From Thermogemmatispora onikobensis (GTDB lineage Bacteria; Chloroflexota; Ktedonobacteria; Ktedonobacterales; Ktedonobacteraceae), in assembly GCF_001748285.1 (NCBI RefSeq), contig NZ_BDGT01000012.1, forward strand, positions 1 to 64,000: DNA of 64,000 nucleotides, written 5' to 3'. Positions 42,940 through 51,417 of this stretch are shown here, piece by piece. Below the pieces are notes generated by a model that was not told the DNA's origin, did no database searches, and saw nothing but the letters and a program-made list of their open reading frames with translations. The translations under genes were made by a program, and so were the position numbers. Within the stretch, counting starts at the first letter, position 1. Each line of letters opens with the position of its first letter.

Positions 42940-44589
42940 GTGAGTATCACGCATGGTGGCTGGCTGGTTGCCAAGATCCTCAAGCGCGAGGGCGTCGAAG
43001 TGGTCTTCACATTGAGCGGGGGGCACATCGCAGCCATCTACGATGGCTGTCTCCGTGAGGGCATTCGCGTCGTCGACACTCGACATGAGCAAGCGGCAGT
43101 TCATGCTGCTGAGGGCTGGGCCAAGTGTACGCGCCGGCCAGGAGTAGCCTTGTTAACTGCCGGTCCAGGGGTCACCGATGGAGTGACCGGCATTGCCAAC
43201 GCTTATCTGGCGGGCAGCCCAGTGCTGGTCATCGGCGGAGCGGCGCCGCTGAGCCTGTGGGATCGGGGCGCCTTGCAAGAGATGAACCAGATCGATCTAC
43301 TGCGCCCCATCACCAAATGGGCGCGCACCGTCCACGAGACCGGGCGTATTCCCGAGTATGTGGCTGCCGCCTTTCGCCAGATGCTCAATGGCAAGCCTGG
43401 CCCCGTCTTCCTTGAAATCCCGATGGATATTCTCAACAACCTGGCCGACACCGACAACGTCACAGACCCCGGCGAGCCGAGCAGCTACCGCCCGGCGGGA
43501 CCCGTACAGCCGACGCCGGACCAGGTAGAGAAGGCTGCCGCTCTCCTGGAGCAGGCTGAGCGTCCAGTCATTATGGCGGGAAGCGCCGTCTGGTGGTGCG
43601 ATGGCGCCGAAGCCTTGCGCGAGCTGGCCGAACGCATTCAGGCCCCGGTCTATCTCAATGGAGCCGGACGGGGATGCCTGCCTCCTACTCATCCCCTCTT
43701 CTTCAGCGCCTCCCGACGTAAGGCCCTGGAGGGCGCCGACACTATCCTGGCCATTGGGACGCGCATGGACTTCCGTCTCAATCATGGACGACCGCCGCTC
43801 ATTCCCGCCGAGGCACGCCTGATCTGGTTCGATCTCGCGGGCGAAGATATCGGGGTCAATCGCGGGGCCGAGGTGGGACTCGTCGGCGATGTCGGCCTCG
43901 CCATGCACCAGGTGGCGGCGGCCTGCAGGCCGTATAGTGGTGAGCGCGCCTGGCTACGCTTCATTCGTGAGGCAGAAGCCAAAGCCTGGGAGCGCGACGC
44001 GGCAGCACTCAACTCCGATGCGGTACCCATTCATCCGATGCGCCTCTGTAAGGAGATTCGCGACTTCATCGACGAAGAGACCACCGTCATCGGCGATGGA
44101 GGCGACATCGTCAGCTATGGCGGACGGGTGATCAACGTCTCTCGCCCTGGCTATTGGCTGGATGCCGGTCCGATGGGAACGCTTGGCACCGGCACTGGCT
44201 TCGCTATGGCCGCCCAGCTGGCGCGCCCTGGCAAGCGCGTGCTGATTCTGCATGGAGACGGAGCCTTCGGCCTGAATGGAATGGAGTTTGAGAGTATGGT
44301 GCGCCACAAGCTGCCAGTGGTTTCGGTGATCGGCAACGATGGGGCCTGGGGCCAGATCAAGCATCCCCAGAAGGCCCTCATTGGTCACGCCACAGCGGCA
44401 GAGCTGGCACCGGGTATCCGCTACGATAAGATGGTGGAGGCGTTGGGCGGCTATGGCGAGCTGGTAGAACGACCCGAGGAGATTCGCCCGGCCTTAGAGC
44501 GGGCCTTTGCCTCTGGGCTGCCGGCCTGCATCAATGTGCTGATTGACCCCGACAAGCCCTACAGTCGTTCCACTAACGTTGCGGTCTAG
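42940..44589 (+). CDS. Thiamine-diphosphate-dependent enzyme, acetolactate-synthase / 2-hydroxyacyl-CoA-lyase-like
   Basis: 549 residues from a GTG preceded by AAAGGAGG. The N-terminal ThDP PYR domain has the catalytic Glu50 (DTRHEQAAVHAAEGW), a central domain follows, and the C-terminal domain has the ThDP motif GDGAFGLNGMEFES (439 on) with metal-ligand Asn466. FGLNGMEFESMVRHKLPVV resembles oxalyl-CoA decarboxylase and 2-hydroxyacyl-CoA lyase more than classical IlvB. No regulatory subunit ilvN or other isoleucine/valine gene is adjacent, which argues against branched-chain synthesis. The reaction remains uncertain. Confidence 0.78.
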   Translation: MSITHGGWLVAKILKREGVEVVFTLSGGHIAAIYDGCLREGIRVVDTRHEQAAVHAAEGWAKCTRRPGVALLTAGPGVTDGVTGIANAYLAGSPVLVIGGAAPLSLWDRGALQEMNQIDLLRPITKWARTVHETGRIPEYVAAAFRQMLNGKPGPVFLEIPMDILNNLADTDNVTDPGEPSSYRPAGPVQPTPDQVEKAAALLEQAERPVIMAGSAVWWCDGAEALRELAERIQAPVYLNGAGRGCLPPTHPLFFSASRRKALEGADTILAIGTRMDFRLNHGRPPLIPAEARLIWFDLAGEDIGVNRGAEVGLVGDVGLAMHQVAAACRPYSGERAWLRFIREAEAKAWERDAAALNSDAVPIHPMRLCKEIRDFIDEETTVIGDGGDIVSYGGRVINVSRPGYWLDAGPMGTLGTGTGFAMAAQLARPGKRVLILHGDGAFGLNGMEFESMVRHKLPVVSVIGNDGAWGQIKHPQKALIGHATAAELAPGIRYDKMVEALGGYGELVERPEEIRPALERAFASGLPACINVLIDPDKPYSRSTNVAV

Positions 44590-45125
44590 CAGACCTCAGC
44601 GCCTCTCTGGTCCGCACCGCGCTGTTTACTTAGCCTTAGCGCTGGCCTGACCCCAGCAAAGCCAAAAAAGCCGGCGACAGGATACGAACGAAGCGACGGG
44701 GACGACGCCGGTCGAACGTTGATCAAACCGGCGCCATCTCCGTCGCTCTGCATCGTGCTGAGGAGACGGGCGCGGCCCAAACCCTGGCCGGCTGGCTGGC
44801 TGAGAACGGTCCTGTACGAACCAACACAACACCCCTTTCACGTCGGGGAAGGACCAGCCAGCACGCCAGGCAGGCGCGCCGCGCCTGTGAAAGATACTCC
44901 TCGTGTTGTGAGCGCTCTGTTTGGGAGACGGACGAATCCGAATTCTTGCTTCTCTCGGACTGACCTCTACCTCTTTCAGGCCGGCTGCTCAAATCGCCTG
45001 CGCTGCAGCGCAGCTAGCTACGCAGGCCGGCGATACGGTAGGGCCTCCAGGTCTTCTCTTATAGCTATGCTATGCAGCCTATCGCGCTGCCTGTCGAGCT
45101 GAGTGAGGCGTCGGCCTGGACCAAA
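44590..45125. other. 536-bp spacer between convergent genes
   Basis: Contains the hairpin at 44693-44746 and a 17-bp palindrome CAGGCGCG-C-CGCGCCTG (44871-44887). No open frame has a ribosome site and protein-like composition. Confidence 0.5.
44693..44746 (+). terminator. Candidate terminator after the lyase gene
   Basis: GCGACGG pairs with CCGTCGC, with an internal loop and a second stem CGCCGGT/ACCGGCG inside, followed by TCTGC. It lies about 100 nt past the stop. Confidence 0.4.
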
Positions 45126-45776
45126 CTAGGGCTGGCAGGACCATTCACGCCAGGTGAACCCGTCACGGGCAAAGACCTCGTAAGCGGCACGAATGTTGGC
45201 CGCCGCATTGTAGGGCGAGTAGGCCGCCTGGGAGGTGGTGGCCCAGGTGCTCGGCAGGAACTGGAAGAGACCTGCCGCTCCCGATGAGCTGTTGGTCGCA
45301 TACGGGTTCAGGCTCGACTCACACTGGGCGACGCTCAGGGCCTGCGCCCCATAGGAACCGAAAACCTGATAGATCATCTGCGGAATCGAGCCACTCACGC
45401 TCTGAGAGGCGGTCGAGGCCGCGCTGCTCTGAGCCGGCTGGCTCTGGACACTCACCGAGGTCGCGCTGCTATTCCCCTGACCGGGAATGCACACTTGCTG
45501 CCCCGGGAAAATCAGGTTCGGGTTGGCAATGTGATTATAGGAAGCCAGCGTCTCCCAGCTGGTCCCGTAACGCTGGGCGATGCCACTCAAGGTGTCGCCC
45601 GAGACGACAGTGTAGCAGCCACCGGCAGCCTGAGCGTGGGCCCCCTGGCTGCTCAGGGTAAACAGGGCGCCGGCCAGCGCCAGGGCCAGCATGAGGCTGG
45701 CGGCAAACTTCTTGAAGAGACGACCTCCCTTGTTCTGCTGTTCGCACTTACGAACGTCCGTATGTAGTAACTGCAT
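45126..45776 (-). CDS. Secreted LysM-domain lytic transglycosylase-like wall hydrolase
   Basis: A 216-residue exported protein. A signal peptide (hydrophobic run about 25-45, ending near AHAQAAGG) precedes one LysM peptidoglycan-binding domain ([17 protein letters not shown] to [10 protein letters not shown]). A Ser/Gln/Thr linker then leads to a C-terminal transglycosylase-like domain, with the likely catalytic Glu in QCESSLNP and [13 protein letters not shown]. It would cleave or remodel peptidoglycan. The ATG at 45776 follows AGAAGGGG. A structured leader of about 216 nt precedes it. Confidence 0.85.
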   Translation of the reverse strand: MQLLHTDVRKCEQQNKGGRLFKKFAASLMLALALAGALFTLSSQGAHAQAAGGCYTVVSGDTLSGIAQRYGTSWETLASYNHIANPNLIFPGQQVCIPGQGNSSATSVSVQSQPAQSSAASTASQSVSGSIPQMIYQVFGSYGAQALSVAQCESSLNPYATNSSSGAAGLFQFLPSTWATTSQAAYSPYNAAANIRAAYEVFARDGFTWREWSCQP

Positions 45777-45992
45777 GTAACCCCTTCTGACTAAACCTAC
45801 AAGTCTCCCCAAACAGCGGCCTCCGACAGGCAAGATAGCTGTGCTGAGCGACTACCCTCGCGCTTTGCCCCCCACCAGGGTGGCAAAAGCGGCCAGGCCA
45901 GATCGGCCCGCTCAGCAACCCGCCAGAAGCTCTGGCGTTCCCTCGAGCCGCAAAGATGCTCCCTGTAAGCGGCAGCCGAGCGGCGCGGGAAC
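45777..45992 (-). ncRNA. Structured leader of the wall hydrolase, candidate ydaO-like (c-di-AMP) riboswitch
   Basis: On the minus strand several perfect stems follow each other: GCCGC/GCGGC, CGCCAGA/TCTGGCG, and GCTGAGCG/CGCTCAGC enclosing GGCC/GGCC and a bulged CGCTTT-GCC stem. CGAGGGAACGCC before the second hairpin and ACAGCTA near the 3' end resemble ydaO core elements (GGGGAACC, ACAGCTAAC). The GGGGTGAAT element is not matched well. ydaO riboswitches commonly control such wall hydrolases. The fold is well supported; the ligand class is a guess. Confidence 0.45.
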
Positions 45993-45998
45993 ACGCAT

Positions 45999-46029
45999 AT
46001 GATAGCATGAGCTAAATTGGAACATGCAA
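45999..46029 (-). promoter_or_regulatory. Candidate promoter for the wall hydrolase
   Basis: Extended -10 TGC-TATCAT (TATCAT at 46004-45999), with TTGCAT (46029-46024) at a long 19-bp spacing. Confidence 0.45.
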
Positions 46030-46043
46030 ATACTCTTTGAAAC

Positions 46044-46061
46044 ATAGCCAAAACTGGCTAT
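46044..46061. promoter_or_regulatory. 7-4-7 dyad upstream of the wall-hydrolase promoter
   Basis: ATAGCCA-AAAC-TGGCTAT is perfectly symmetric and lies just upstream of the -35 region. It is a likely transcription-factor site. The rest of the spacer to 46267 is featureless. Confidence 0.45.
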
Positions 46062-46267
46062 TGTAGTGTTAAAGCAAGCGTGCGTAAGAATGATGGGAAG
46101 ACTATAGATGATAGGCCGACTATTTATGCAGAAGCCAGGGGGCAAGAAGAACCTGGATTATCAACGAACGGGGAGGGGGGAGCGTTTCAGGCGTGGGGGG
46201 GTGGTTGAGAGCCTGGGGGAAGGAAGGCAGTGCGGGGGGTGTTCTCTGGCGCTCTCGACTGTGCAGA

Positions 46268-47437
46268 TCACAGATAGGCGCGGGCCTCGGTGGCTTTGAA
46301 GCTGGCGTAGATCTGGCGGCCCTCGTGCAGTGTCAGGCGCTGGAGCGACTCTTCCGTGATCTCAGCGGTCAGAGGGGGGAGAGCGGGATCGATCTTGATG
46401 CTCACACGCACGCGCCCATCGTGAGCCGGGCTATGGCTGGCGCTCAGTGGTAAGATCTGCACGATCTCGCCGGCGAAGACATTGCGGGCCGAGCCTTCGG
46501 GTGGCGCGGGGTAGAGCGTGATGCTGCGGGGGTCGATGACCACGCAGGCCTCGTGCGCATTGCCAGGGTCCGCTATTGCGTCCTCGTCCAGGGAGGCGCT
46601 CACCAGCAAGGGGCGGCTGCTGCCGCTGATGGCCAGAGTACAGAGGGCGCTGGCCTCGCGGGCCACCACTTGCCCGCGCCAGAAATTCAGTCCCACCAGC
46701 TCAGCGATGTAGGCCGAGCGAGGACGCTCCAACAGCTCGCGTCGACTGCCCTGCTGGATCACCTGGCCGTTGTCAAGGACCACAATTTGATCGCCGAAGA
46801 GCAGCGCCTCCAGGTGGCTATGGGTCACAAAGATGGTTGTAATCCCAATCTCGCCCAGCAGGCGGCGCAGTTCCTGGCGCACCTCGCGCTGAGTCTGCAC
46901 ATCGAGGGCGGCCAGCGGTTCGTCGAGCAAGAGCAAGCGGGGCTGCAGCACGAGGGCGCGAGCCAGCGCAACGCGCTGTTGCTGTCCACCCGAGAGTTGG
47001 GCTGGACGGCGCGCGGCCAGACCGCTGAGGCGCATCTGCTCGATGGCGGCCTCTGTGCGCCGACGCACTTCCTGTCCACGCAGGCCCTGGGCTCGCAGGC
47101 CGAAGGCGATGTTTTCGAAGACCGTCAGGTGCGGGAAGAGCAGGTAATCCTGGAAGACGTAGCCGATGGGCCGCTCCTGGGGAGGGACGAAGAGAGCACG
47201 CTCGCTATCAAAGTAGCAGATGCCGTCAAGGGTCATCTGCCCGTAGGTAGGGCGCAACAGGCCGGCCAGCAGGCGCAGCACCGTCGATTTGCCTGCCCCA
47301 CTCTCGCCGAGTAAGACGGTGGTACGGCCAGCCTCCGCGTGCAGTGTGAGCTGGAGGTGAAAGTGGCTTCCCTGTTCTGATGACGAACGCCGGCCAGGCT
47401 GGCCTGCGAGATCAGCCTCAAACGTAGCGGTCAACAT
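46268..47437 (-). CDS. ABC transporter ATP-binding protein with TOBE domain (ModC/PotA/CysA type)
   Basis: A 389-residue import ATPase. Walker A is GESGAGKST (44-52), the Q-loop is [20 protein letters not shown], the signature is LSGGQQQR (148 on), Walker B is LLLLDEP (168-174), and the H-loop is [13 protein letters not shown]-like C-terminal domain (about 290-389; [21 protein letters not shown]) suggests molybdate, sulfate or spermidine import. No permease or binding protein is adjacent. The ATG at 47437 lies 10 nt after a TATACT -10, so the mRNA is nearly leaderless. Confidence 0.85.
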   Translation of the reverse strand: MLTATFEADLAGQPGRRSSSEQGSHFHLQLTLHAEAGRTTVLLGESGAGKSTVLRLLAGLLRPTYGQMTLDGICYFDSERALFVPPQERPIGYVFQDYLLFPHLTVFENIAFGLRAQGLRGQEVRRRTEAAIEQMRLSGLAARRPAQLSGGQQQRVALARALVLQPRLLLLDEPLAALDVQTQREVRQELRRLLGEIGITTIFVTHSHLEALLFGDQIVVLDNGQVIQQGSRRELLERPRSAYIAELVGLNFWRGQVVAREASALCTLAISGSSRPLLVSASLDEDAIADPGNAHEACVVIDPRSITLYPAPPEGSARNVFAGEIVQILPLSASHSPAHDGRVRVSIKIDPALPPLTAEITEESLQRLTLHEGRQIYASFKATEARAYL

Positions 47438-47447
47438 AGCTGTAGCT

Positions 47448-47476
47448 AGTATAGGCGAAGGTCTGCTCTTCTGCAA
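47448..47476 (-). promoter_or_regulatory. Promoter of the ABC ATPase gene
   Basis: TTGCAG (47476-47471), 17 bp, TATACT (47453-47448) on the minus strand. The start near 47441 would leave about 4 nt before the ATG. Confidence 0.65.
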
Positions 47477-47672
47477 GCGTTCTGTCTCGTGGAGTTCGGC
47501 ACGGCACAAAACATCGGTCCAGCTGGTTGCGAGCAGTGCCTCTTACAAGAAAGGCCCAGAAGATGAATATGATATGATGTACAATACTAACTTTCTCCTG
47601 GCTCAGAGAAGAAAATCGATAAGAATGGCCCTATTGTAATAAGAAGATGAGCCGATACTAAAAAGTAGAGAG

Positions 47673-47830
47673 GGGGAGCGTCCGAAGTGTCCGGTGAGCC
47701 GCTGCCACTTCTCTCCTCTCCTCAGCCTGTGCCTCCCGTGTCTCTCGACCAGCCCGAATCGATCCGATCCCCCAGGACGCTCCCCACACTCTCAGCGGGA
47801 AGGGGCCATACGACCCCCTTCCCGCTTTCT
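47673..47830 (+). ncRNA. Candidate structured small RNA ending in a terminator
   Basis: GGGGAGCGTCC (47673-47683) pairs perfectly with GGACGCTCCCC (47775-47785), enclosing about 90 nt that includes GAAGTG/CACTTC. Nine nt later a 12-bp terminator stem follows. No open frame fits. A weak upstream -10/-35 pair (TTGTAA, 16 bp, TACTAA) is present. No known RNA family was recognised. Confidence 0.45.
47794..47829 (+). terminator. Terminator of the candidate small RNA
   Basis: AGCGGGAAGGGG (47794-47805) pairs with CCCCTTCCCGCT (47815-47826), followed by TTCTTC. Strong 12-bp stem, plus-strand orientation, just past the 3' end of the convergent XRE gene. Confidence 0.65.
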
Positions 47831-47835
47831 TCTGG

Positions 47836-48123
47836 TCAACAAGAATCGCCAGGCCAGTACTTGATGGGCTTGGGATAGCCCAGCTCTTCCGGCGTCACCT
47901 GGAGCACCTGGCAGACCAGCCAGAGATTGGGCACTACCCGAGGGCATTGCTCTCCCCGCTCCCAGCGGGCCACGGTGCTGATGTCTGGCGCCTTCCAGCC
48001 CTGGTTGCCTTCGTTGGCGAGCCTGTCCATTTGATCGATAAGCTCATCGCGTGTGAGGCCGCGCTCCTGGCGTTTCTGCTTCAACCTTTGTCCAAAGAGC
48101 TTGATTGCTGCGGTGTCTTCCAT
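47836..48123 (-). CDS. Small XRE-family helix-turn-helix regulator
   Basis: A 95-residue DNA-binding protein made of one Cro/C1-type domain: FGQRLKQKRQERGLTRDELI, a slightly expanded turn with DISTVARWERGEQ, and VCQVLQVTPEELGYP. There is no second domain. The ATG at 48123 follows AGGAGG. A longer reading from 48312 would cross the promoter and operator region. A candidate promoter is TTGCCA, 17 bp, TTAAAT (48211-48183). Its target is unknown; a nested dyad lies upstream. Confidence 0.83.
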   Translation of the reverse strand: MEDTAAIKLFGQRLKQKRQERGLTRDELIDQMDRLANEGNQGWKAPDISTVARWERGEQCPRVVPNLWLVCQVLQVTPEELGYPKPIKYWPGDSC

Positions 48124-48182
48124 CTTTTCCTCCTGTATGGAGGTGATAATTGTGTAAATACATAAAGATAGTGAGTGGCTGT

Positions 48183-48211
48183 ATTTAAGGAAAAGTGCAG
48201 CCCTGTGGCAA
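48183..48211 (-). promoter_or_regulatory. Candidate promoter for the XRE regulator
   Basis: TTGCCA (48211-48206), 17 bp, TTAAAT (48188-48183) on the minus strand. The leader would be about 53 nt. Confidence 0.45.
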
Positions 48212-48258
48212 AATTGACCTGAACGTATGTTCGGACTCGATATCATATACTCCTCTCC

Positions 48259-48297
48259 GACAACAATGCTATTCACATTGTGAGTTGCATTGTTGTC
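48259..48297. promoter_or_regulatory. Nested symmetric operator-like site
   Basis: GACAACAATGC (48259-48269) is perfectly complementary to 48287-48297. At the centre of the 17-nt interval lies a second dyad, TCACA-T-TGTGA. Both share nearly one axis. It sits between the XRE gene and rightward sequence, in an AT-richer stretch. Confidence 0.6.
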
Positions 48298-48384
48298 ACA
48301 TGAAAACGACAAGTAAAAGCTTGGATGGGAGAATCCTATAGCAGACGGAGGGTTTTTTACAGTGCGTTTTCAAGCGGCGGTTCG

Positions 48385-48609
48385 ATGGTGAACAAAAGAG
48401 CGAGAAGCAATCTTTTTATTAGTGTGGTCACGGCTCTGCGCTTCTGGCTTCAGTGGCCTTCTGGGAGCGAGCTTCTCAACTTATTATGGAGCGCTATTTT
48501 GGCTGTAATTAGATGGAGGAAGCAAACGTTAGGAGAAAGGTACCGGAGAAGAGCGTCGAAGGAGGGAGCGAGCGAACGGGCGAGGGTGAGCAGCCAGCGG
48601 GGTGGCTGA
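48385..48609 (+). CDS. Possible small membrane-associated protein
   Basis: A 74-codon frame with one hydrophobic stretch (LLNLLWSAILAVI) and a basic tail. Base composition is AT-richer than its neighbours. The ribosome site is weak and no family is recognised. It lies next to the nested dyad, so it could be a target of the XRE regulator, but it may be a chance frame. Confidence 0.2.
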   Translation: MVNKRARSNLFISVVTALRFWLQWPSGSELLNLLWSAILAVIRWRKQTLGERYRRRASKEGASERARVSSQRGG

Positions 48610-48750
48610 CCAGCAGAGGCAGGTTATAGTTTCGATGTTGCTGAGCTTCACATGGTTCATATGAGCTACCTCACAGCGGTTCTTGCCGAGCCATGTTATG
48701 CTAATCCTGCAGTGGGGACGAGCGCAGTCCCTTACACGAGGAGAAAGCCC

Positions 48751-49995
48751 ATGCTGAACCGCTTTTGTCTGCCCACCAAGCGGCCCAGAGATCCGAAGCA
48801 ATCATCCTGGTCTCATCGTCAACGAAGCACCACCTTAAGCGTCATGGTGCTCTTGCTCTGTCTCAGCTTGGCGGCCTGCGCCTCTCCTTTTGGGGGGGGA
48901 AGTCAGGCCACGCCGACTGCAGGAGCCGGGACGCCGGCAGCGGGGAGCGTCACCCCCACAGCCTCGCCGGTTGTGCTTCTTGGACCCCGGCCCTGTCCCA
49001 CGGCGGTCCAGTCGCTGGCCTACTGGAGTGGCATTGTCCACGCCGTTGCTGGCGTCACCAGCGTTGCGCGTGTCCAATGTGGCAACCTTATGGGCACACC
49101 GGCCTTGCAGGCCCTGGTTACCGTAGCTCATCAGGGAGGGCATGCTGTAGACGTCCACGTCTACAGCAACATCACCAATCCCGACCCCCAGCAGATCTTT
49201 CAACTGCTCAACCTCTATGACGGTGATGCTGTCATCAGCGGCTACAACACCGTGCTCACTGCTGAGGTTGATCAGAACTCGGCTCTCAACCGGGGGCGCA
49301 GCTCTGCCAACTACCAGCGTGACCTCTTCCGGGAATTCAAGTGGTCGGACGCCCAACAAACCCTGGTCCAGATTGCCTTTCCGGGCTTCTTCCCCGATCT
49401 GACGCGCTATCAGGCCGAAGCGGATCAGGCTGCGGTCAACCAGGGGCATGATCCCTGGAAGCTCGATGCCGTCAAAGTGGCTCAGGCGCTGGCCGCCTCA
49501 TCGACCCTCTTCAACTGGGGAGCGGACGCCCCGGCTCGCCTCATCAGTGGCGGAGGCCAGCACGATCTCAACGCCGTCGTCGAGGTCAAGAGTCCCCATC
49601 CTGGTGGGAGCACCATCCGCATCAGCATGAGCCGGCTGGAATCCAACACCAACGGGGGCATCTGGGAAGTGACCGAAGTCAGCAGCCCCACGCTCACTAT
49701 CAGCGCTCCTGCCGCCCTGGCCCGGCTGCACAGTCCCACGACCGTCACGGGGAGGGGCAACGCCTTTGAGGGCGTCATCGGCAGCCTGCGCCTGCTAGAC
49801 CATCTCTACAACCAGGTTGGCCAGGCCCAGGTGCGCGGTGCCAGCGGCAACGGCTCCACGACCTTCTCGACCAGCCTCACCTACACGACCGATTTCAGCG
49901 CCGGAGCCCAGGAGGGCCTGCTGATGCTCTTCACACCGAGCCAGGCCGACGGCTCGATTGCCACCGGTACTTTGCTCAAAGTGCTGCTCACCTGA
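48751..49995 (+). CDS. Lipoprotein with C-terminal Gmad2 immunoglobulin-like domain
   Basis: 414 residues with a signal peptide ending in lipobox LSLAAC (Cys43). A Thr/Pro linker and a central region of unknown type (about 75-300) precede a C-terminal domain that fits Gmad2: LTISAPAALARLHSPTTVTGRGNAFEG is its start, and the strands end with FTPSQADGSIATGTLLKVLL. Gmad2 is found in spore-germination and envelope lipoproteins. The ATG at 48751 follows GAGGAG. Members often occur as single lipoproteins; the role here is unknown. Confidence 0.72.
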   Translation: MLNRFCLPTKRPRDPKQSSWSHRQRSTTLSVMVLLLCLSLAACASPFGGGSQATPTAGAGTPAAGSVTPTASPVVLLGPRPCPTAVQSLAYWSGIVHAVAGVTSVARVQCGNLMGTPALQALVTVAHQGGHAVDVHVYSNITNPDPQQIFQLLNLYDGDAVISGYNTVLTAEVDQNSALNRGRSSANYQRDLFREFKWSDAQQTLVQIAFPGFFPDLTRYQAEADQAAVNQGHDPWKLDAVKVAQALAASSTLFNWGADAPARLISGGGQHDLNAVVEVKSPHPGGSTIRISMSRLESNTNGGIWEVTEVSSPTLTISAPAALARLHSPTTVTGRGNAFEGVIGSLRLLDHLYNQVGQAQVRGASGNGSTTFSTSLTYTTDFSAGAQEGLLMLFTPSQADGSIATGTLLKVLLT

Positions 49996-50308
49996 AGAAA
50001 GGACGCTCATCACTGGCCAGGAGAGAGGAGCCAGGACGCCTGGAGTCTGCTGCCAGCGCCTCCGGAGCCCCGCTCCTCTCCTGCCTGGTTTGGCCCCGCT
50101 CTGGTCCCTGAGTGCCTTCTGCTGCTTCCTTCCCACTTTCTGAGAGCCTCCCCCCTCTCGCCAGCTCTTTCTCCCCGGTGCAACAGATTCTGCTCTTAGG
50201 TGGAATAAAACTGGTCACCTTGACCGTTACTAATAAGAGAAGAGACTTTGTTGAGTATGTCGCTCAACAAAATCAAAAATATTTCAGGCAGCAACACGGA
50301 GGAGATTG
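49996..50308 (+). other. 313-bp spacer with hairpins
   Basis: Just after the lipoprotein gene an imperfect long hairpin (about 50022-50087, arms GAGAGAGGAGC and GCTCCTCTCC) may terminate it. TTTGTTGAG (50247-50255) pairs with CTCAACAAA (50263-50271) shortly before the sulfurtransferase gene and could be an operator or leader hairpin. Confidence 0.45.
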
Positions 50309-51160
50309 ATGGCAGAAAACAAAGGCTATGCCCATCCTGAAGTCCTGGTAGATGCTGACTGGGTTGAGGCGCATCTCAACGATCCCAAAGTGCGTCTCAT
50401 TGAAGTGGATGTTGACACCAGCGCTTATGAGCAGGGTCATATTCCTGGGGCCATTGGCTTCAACTGGCAGAAGGAGCTACAGGACCAGGTTGTTCGTGCT
50501 CCTATCAGCAAGGAGCAGCTAGAGGAGTTGCTCAGCCGGTCGGGGGTCAGCAATGACACCACCGTTGTTCTTTACGGAGACAACAACAACTGGTTTGCCG
50601 CCTGGGCTTTCTGGCTGCTCAAATACTACGGCCATCAAGATGTGCGTCTGCTTGATGGAGGGCGAGCCAAGTGGGTAGCTGACAAGCGGCCCCTGACCAC
50701 CGAGGTGCCAAGCTACCCGCGTACTGAGTATCGTGCTGAGGAGCCGCACCGCGAAGTTCGAGCGTTCCGCGACGAAGTCCTGAGCAAGCTGGGGAACAGC
50801 CAGGTGGCCCTGGTTGACGTGCGTTCGCCGGGTGAATACAAAGGTGAGCTGCTGGCGCCCCCCAACCTGCCGCAAGAAGGGGCCCAGCGAGGTGGCCACA
50901 TTCCTGGCGCCAAGAACGTCCCCTGGGCCAGTGCCGTGCGCGAGGACGGAACCTTCAAGTCTGCGGATGAACTGCGTGCCATCTACGAGGGTCAAGGGAT
51001 CACCGGCGACAAAGAAGTGATTGCCTACTGCCGCATTGGCGAGCGTAGCAGTCACACCTGGTTTGCCCTGCGCTATCTGCTGGGCTATCCCAACGTGCGC
51101 AACTACGATGGCTCCTGGACCGAGTGGGGGAGCCTGATCGGCGTGCCCATCGAAAAATAA
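50309..51160 (+). CDS. Thiosulfate sulfurtransferase (two rhodanese domains)
   Basis: A 283-residue enzyme that moves sulfane sulfur from thiosulfate to cyanide or another acceptor. The inactive N-terminal rhodanese domain ([20 protein letters not shown]) is followed by an active C-terminal one, with [10 protein letters not shown] and the active-site loop [12 protein letters not shown], typical of thiosulfate (not mercaptopyruvate) specificity. The ATG at 50309 follows GGAGGAG. A TTG one codon earlier is also possible. It is followed by a strong terminator, so it is a single-gene unit. Confidence 0.9.
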   Translation: MAENKGYAHPEVLVDADWVEAHLNDPKVRLIEVDVDTSAYEQGHIPGAIGFNWQKELQDQVVRAPISKEQLEELLSRSGVSNDTTVVLYGDNNNWFAAWAFWLLKYYGHQDVRLLDGGRAKWVADKRPLTTEVPSYPRTEYRAEEPHREVRAFRDEVLSKLGNSQVALVDVRSPGEYKGELLAPPNLPQEGAQRGGHIPGAKNVPWASAVREDGTFKSADELRAIYEGQGITGDKEVIAYCRIGERSSHTWFALRYLLGYPNVRNYDGSWTEWGSLIGVPIEK

Positions 51161-51203
51161 AGCCAGACAAACTGCTAACACACGTCCCTCCTGTATCCAG
51201 AGC

Positions 51204-51260
51204 TGGGACCGCGGGGGCCGTCGCAGCGAGGCGGCGGCCAGGCCACGGTCCCACCTTTTT
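51204..51260 (+). terminator. Strong terminator after the sulfurtransferase gene
   Basis: TGGGACCG (51204-51211) pairs with CGGTCCCA (51246-51253) around a nested GC-rich stem, followed by CCTTTTTCTCC. Confidence 0.75.
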
Positions 51261-51417
51261 CTCCTTTTCCTCGCCTCTCGTCGCTTCCCTCTTTCCCTGA
51301 TCAAGAGAAAAAAGTCTTTCCATTCGCTTATTGTTGCTTCTGTCATCATAGCAATGGAGGGGAAGGGCGGTGGAGACAGGCCCAGCGTAGCCGGTCGGTG
51401 AGGACTGGTGCAAGTGT

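Noticed and set aside
45777-45992. c-di-GMP (GEMM) riboswitch in the wall-hydrolase leader
   Set aside because: GGGCAAAGC in the leader recalled the GEMM core, but the paired tetraloop-receptor arrangement is missing. The ydaO comparison fits somewhat better.
47673-47830. Signal recognition particle RNA or 6S RNA
   Set aside because: The long closing stem suggested either, but the SRP GGAA-type tetraloop is missing and the length is too short for 6S RNA.
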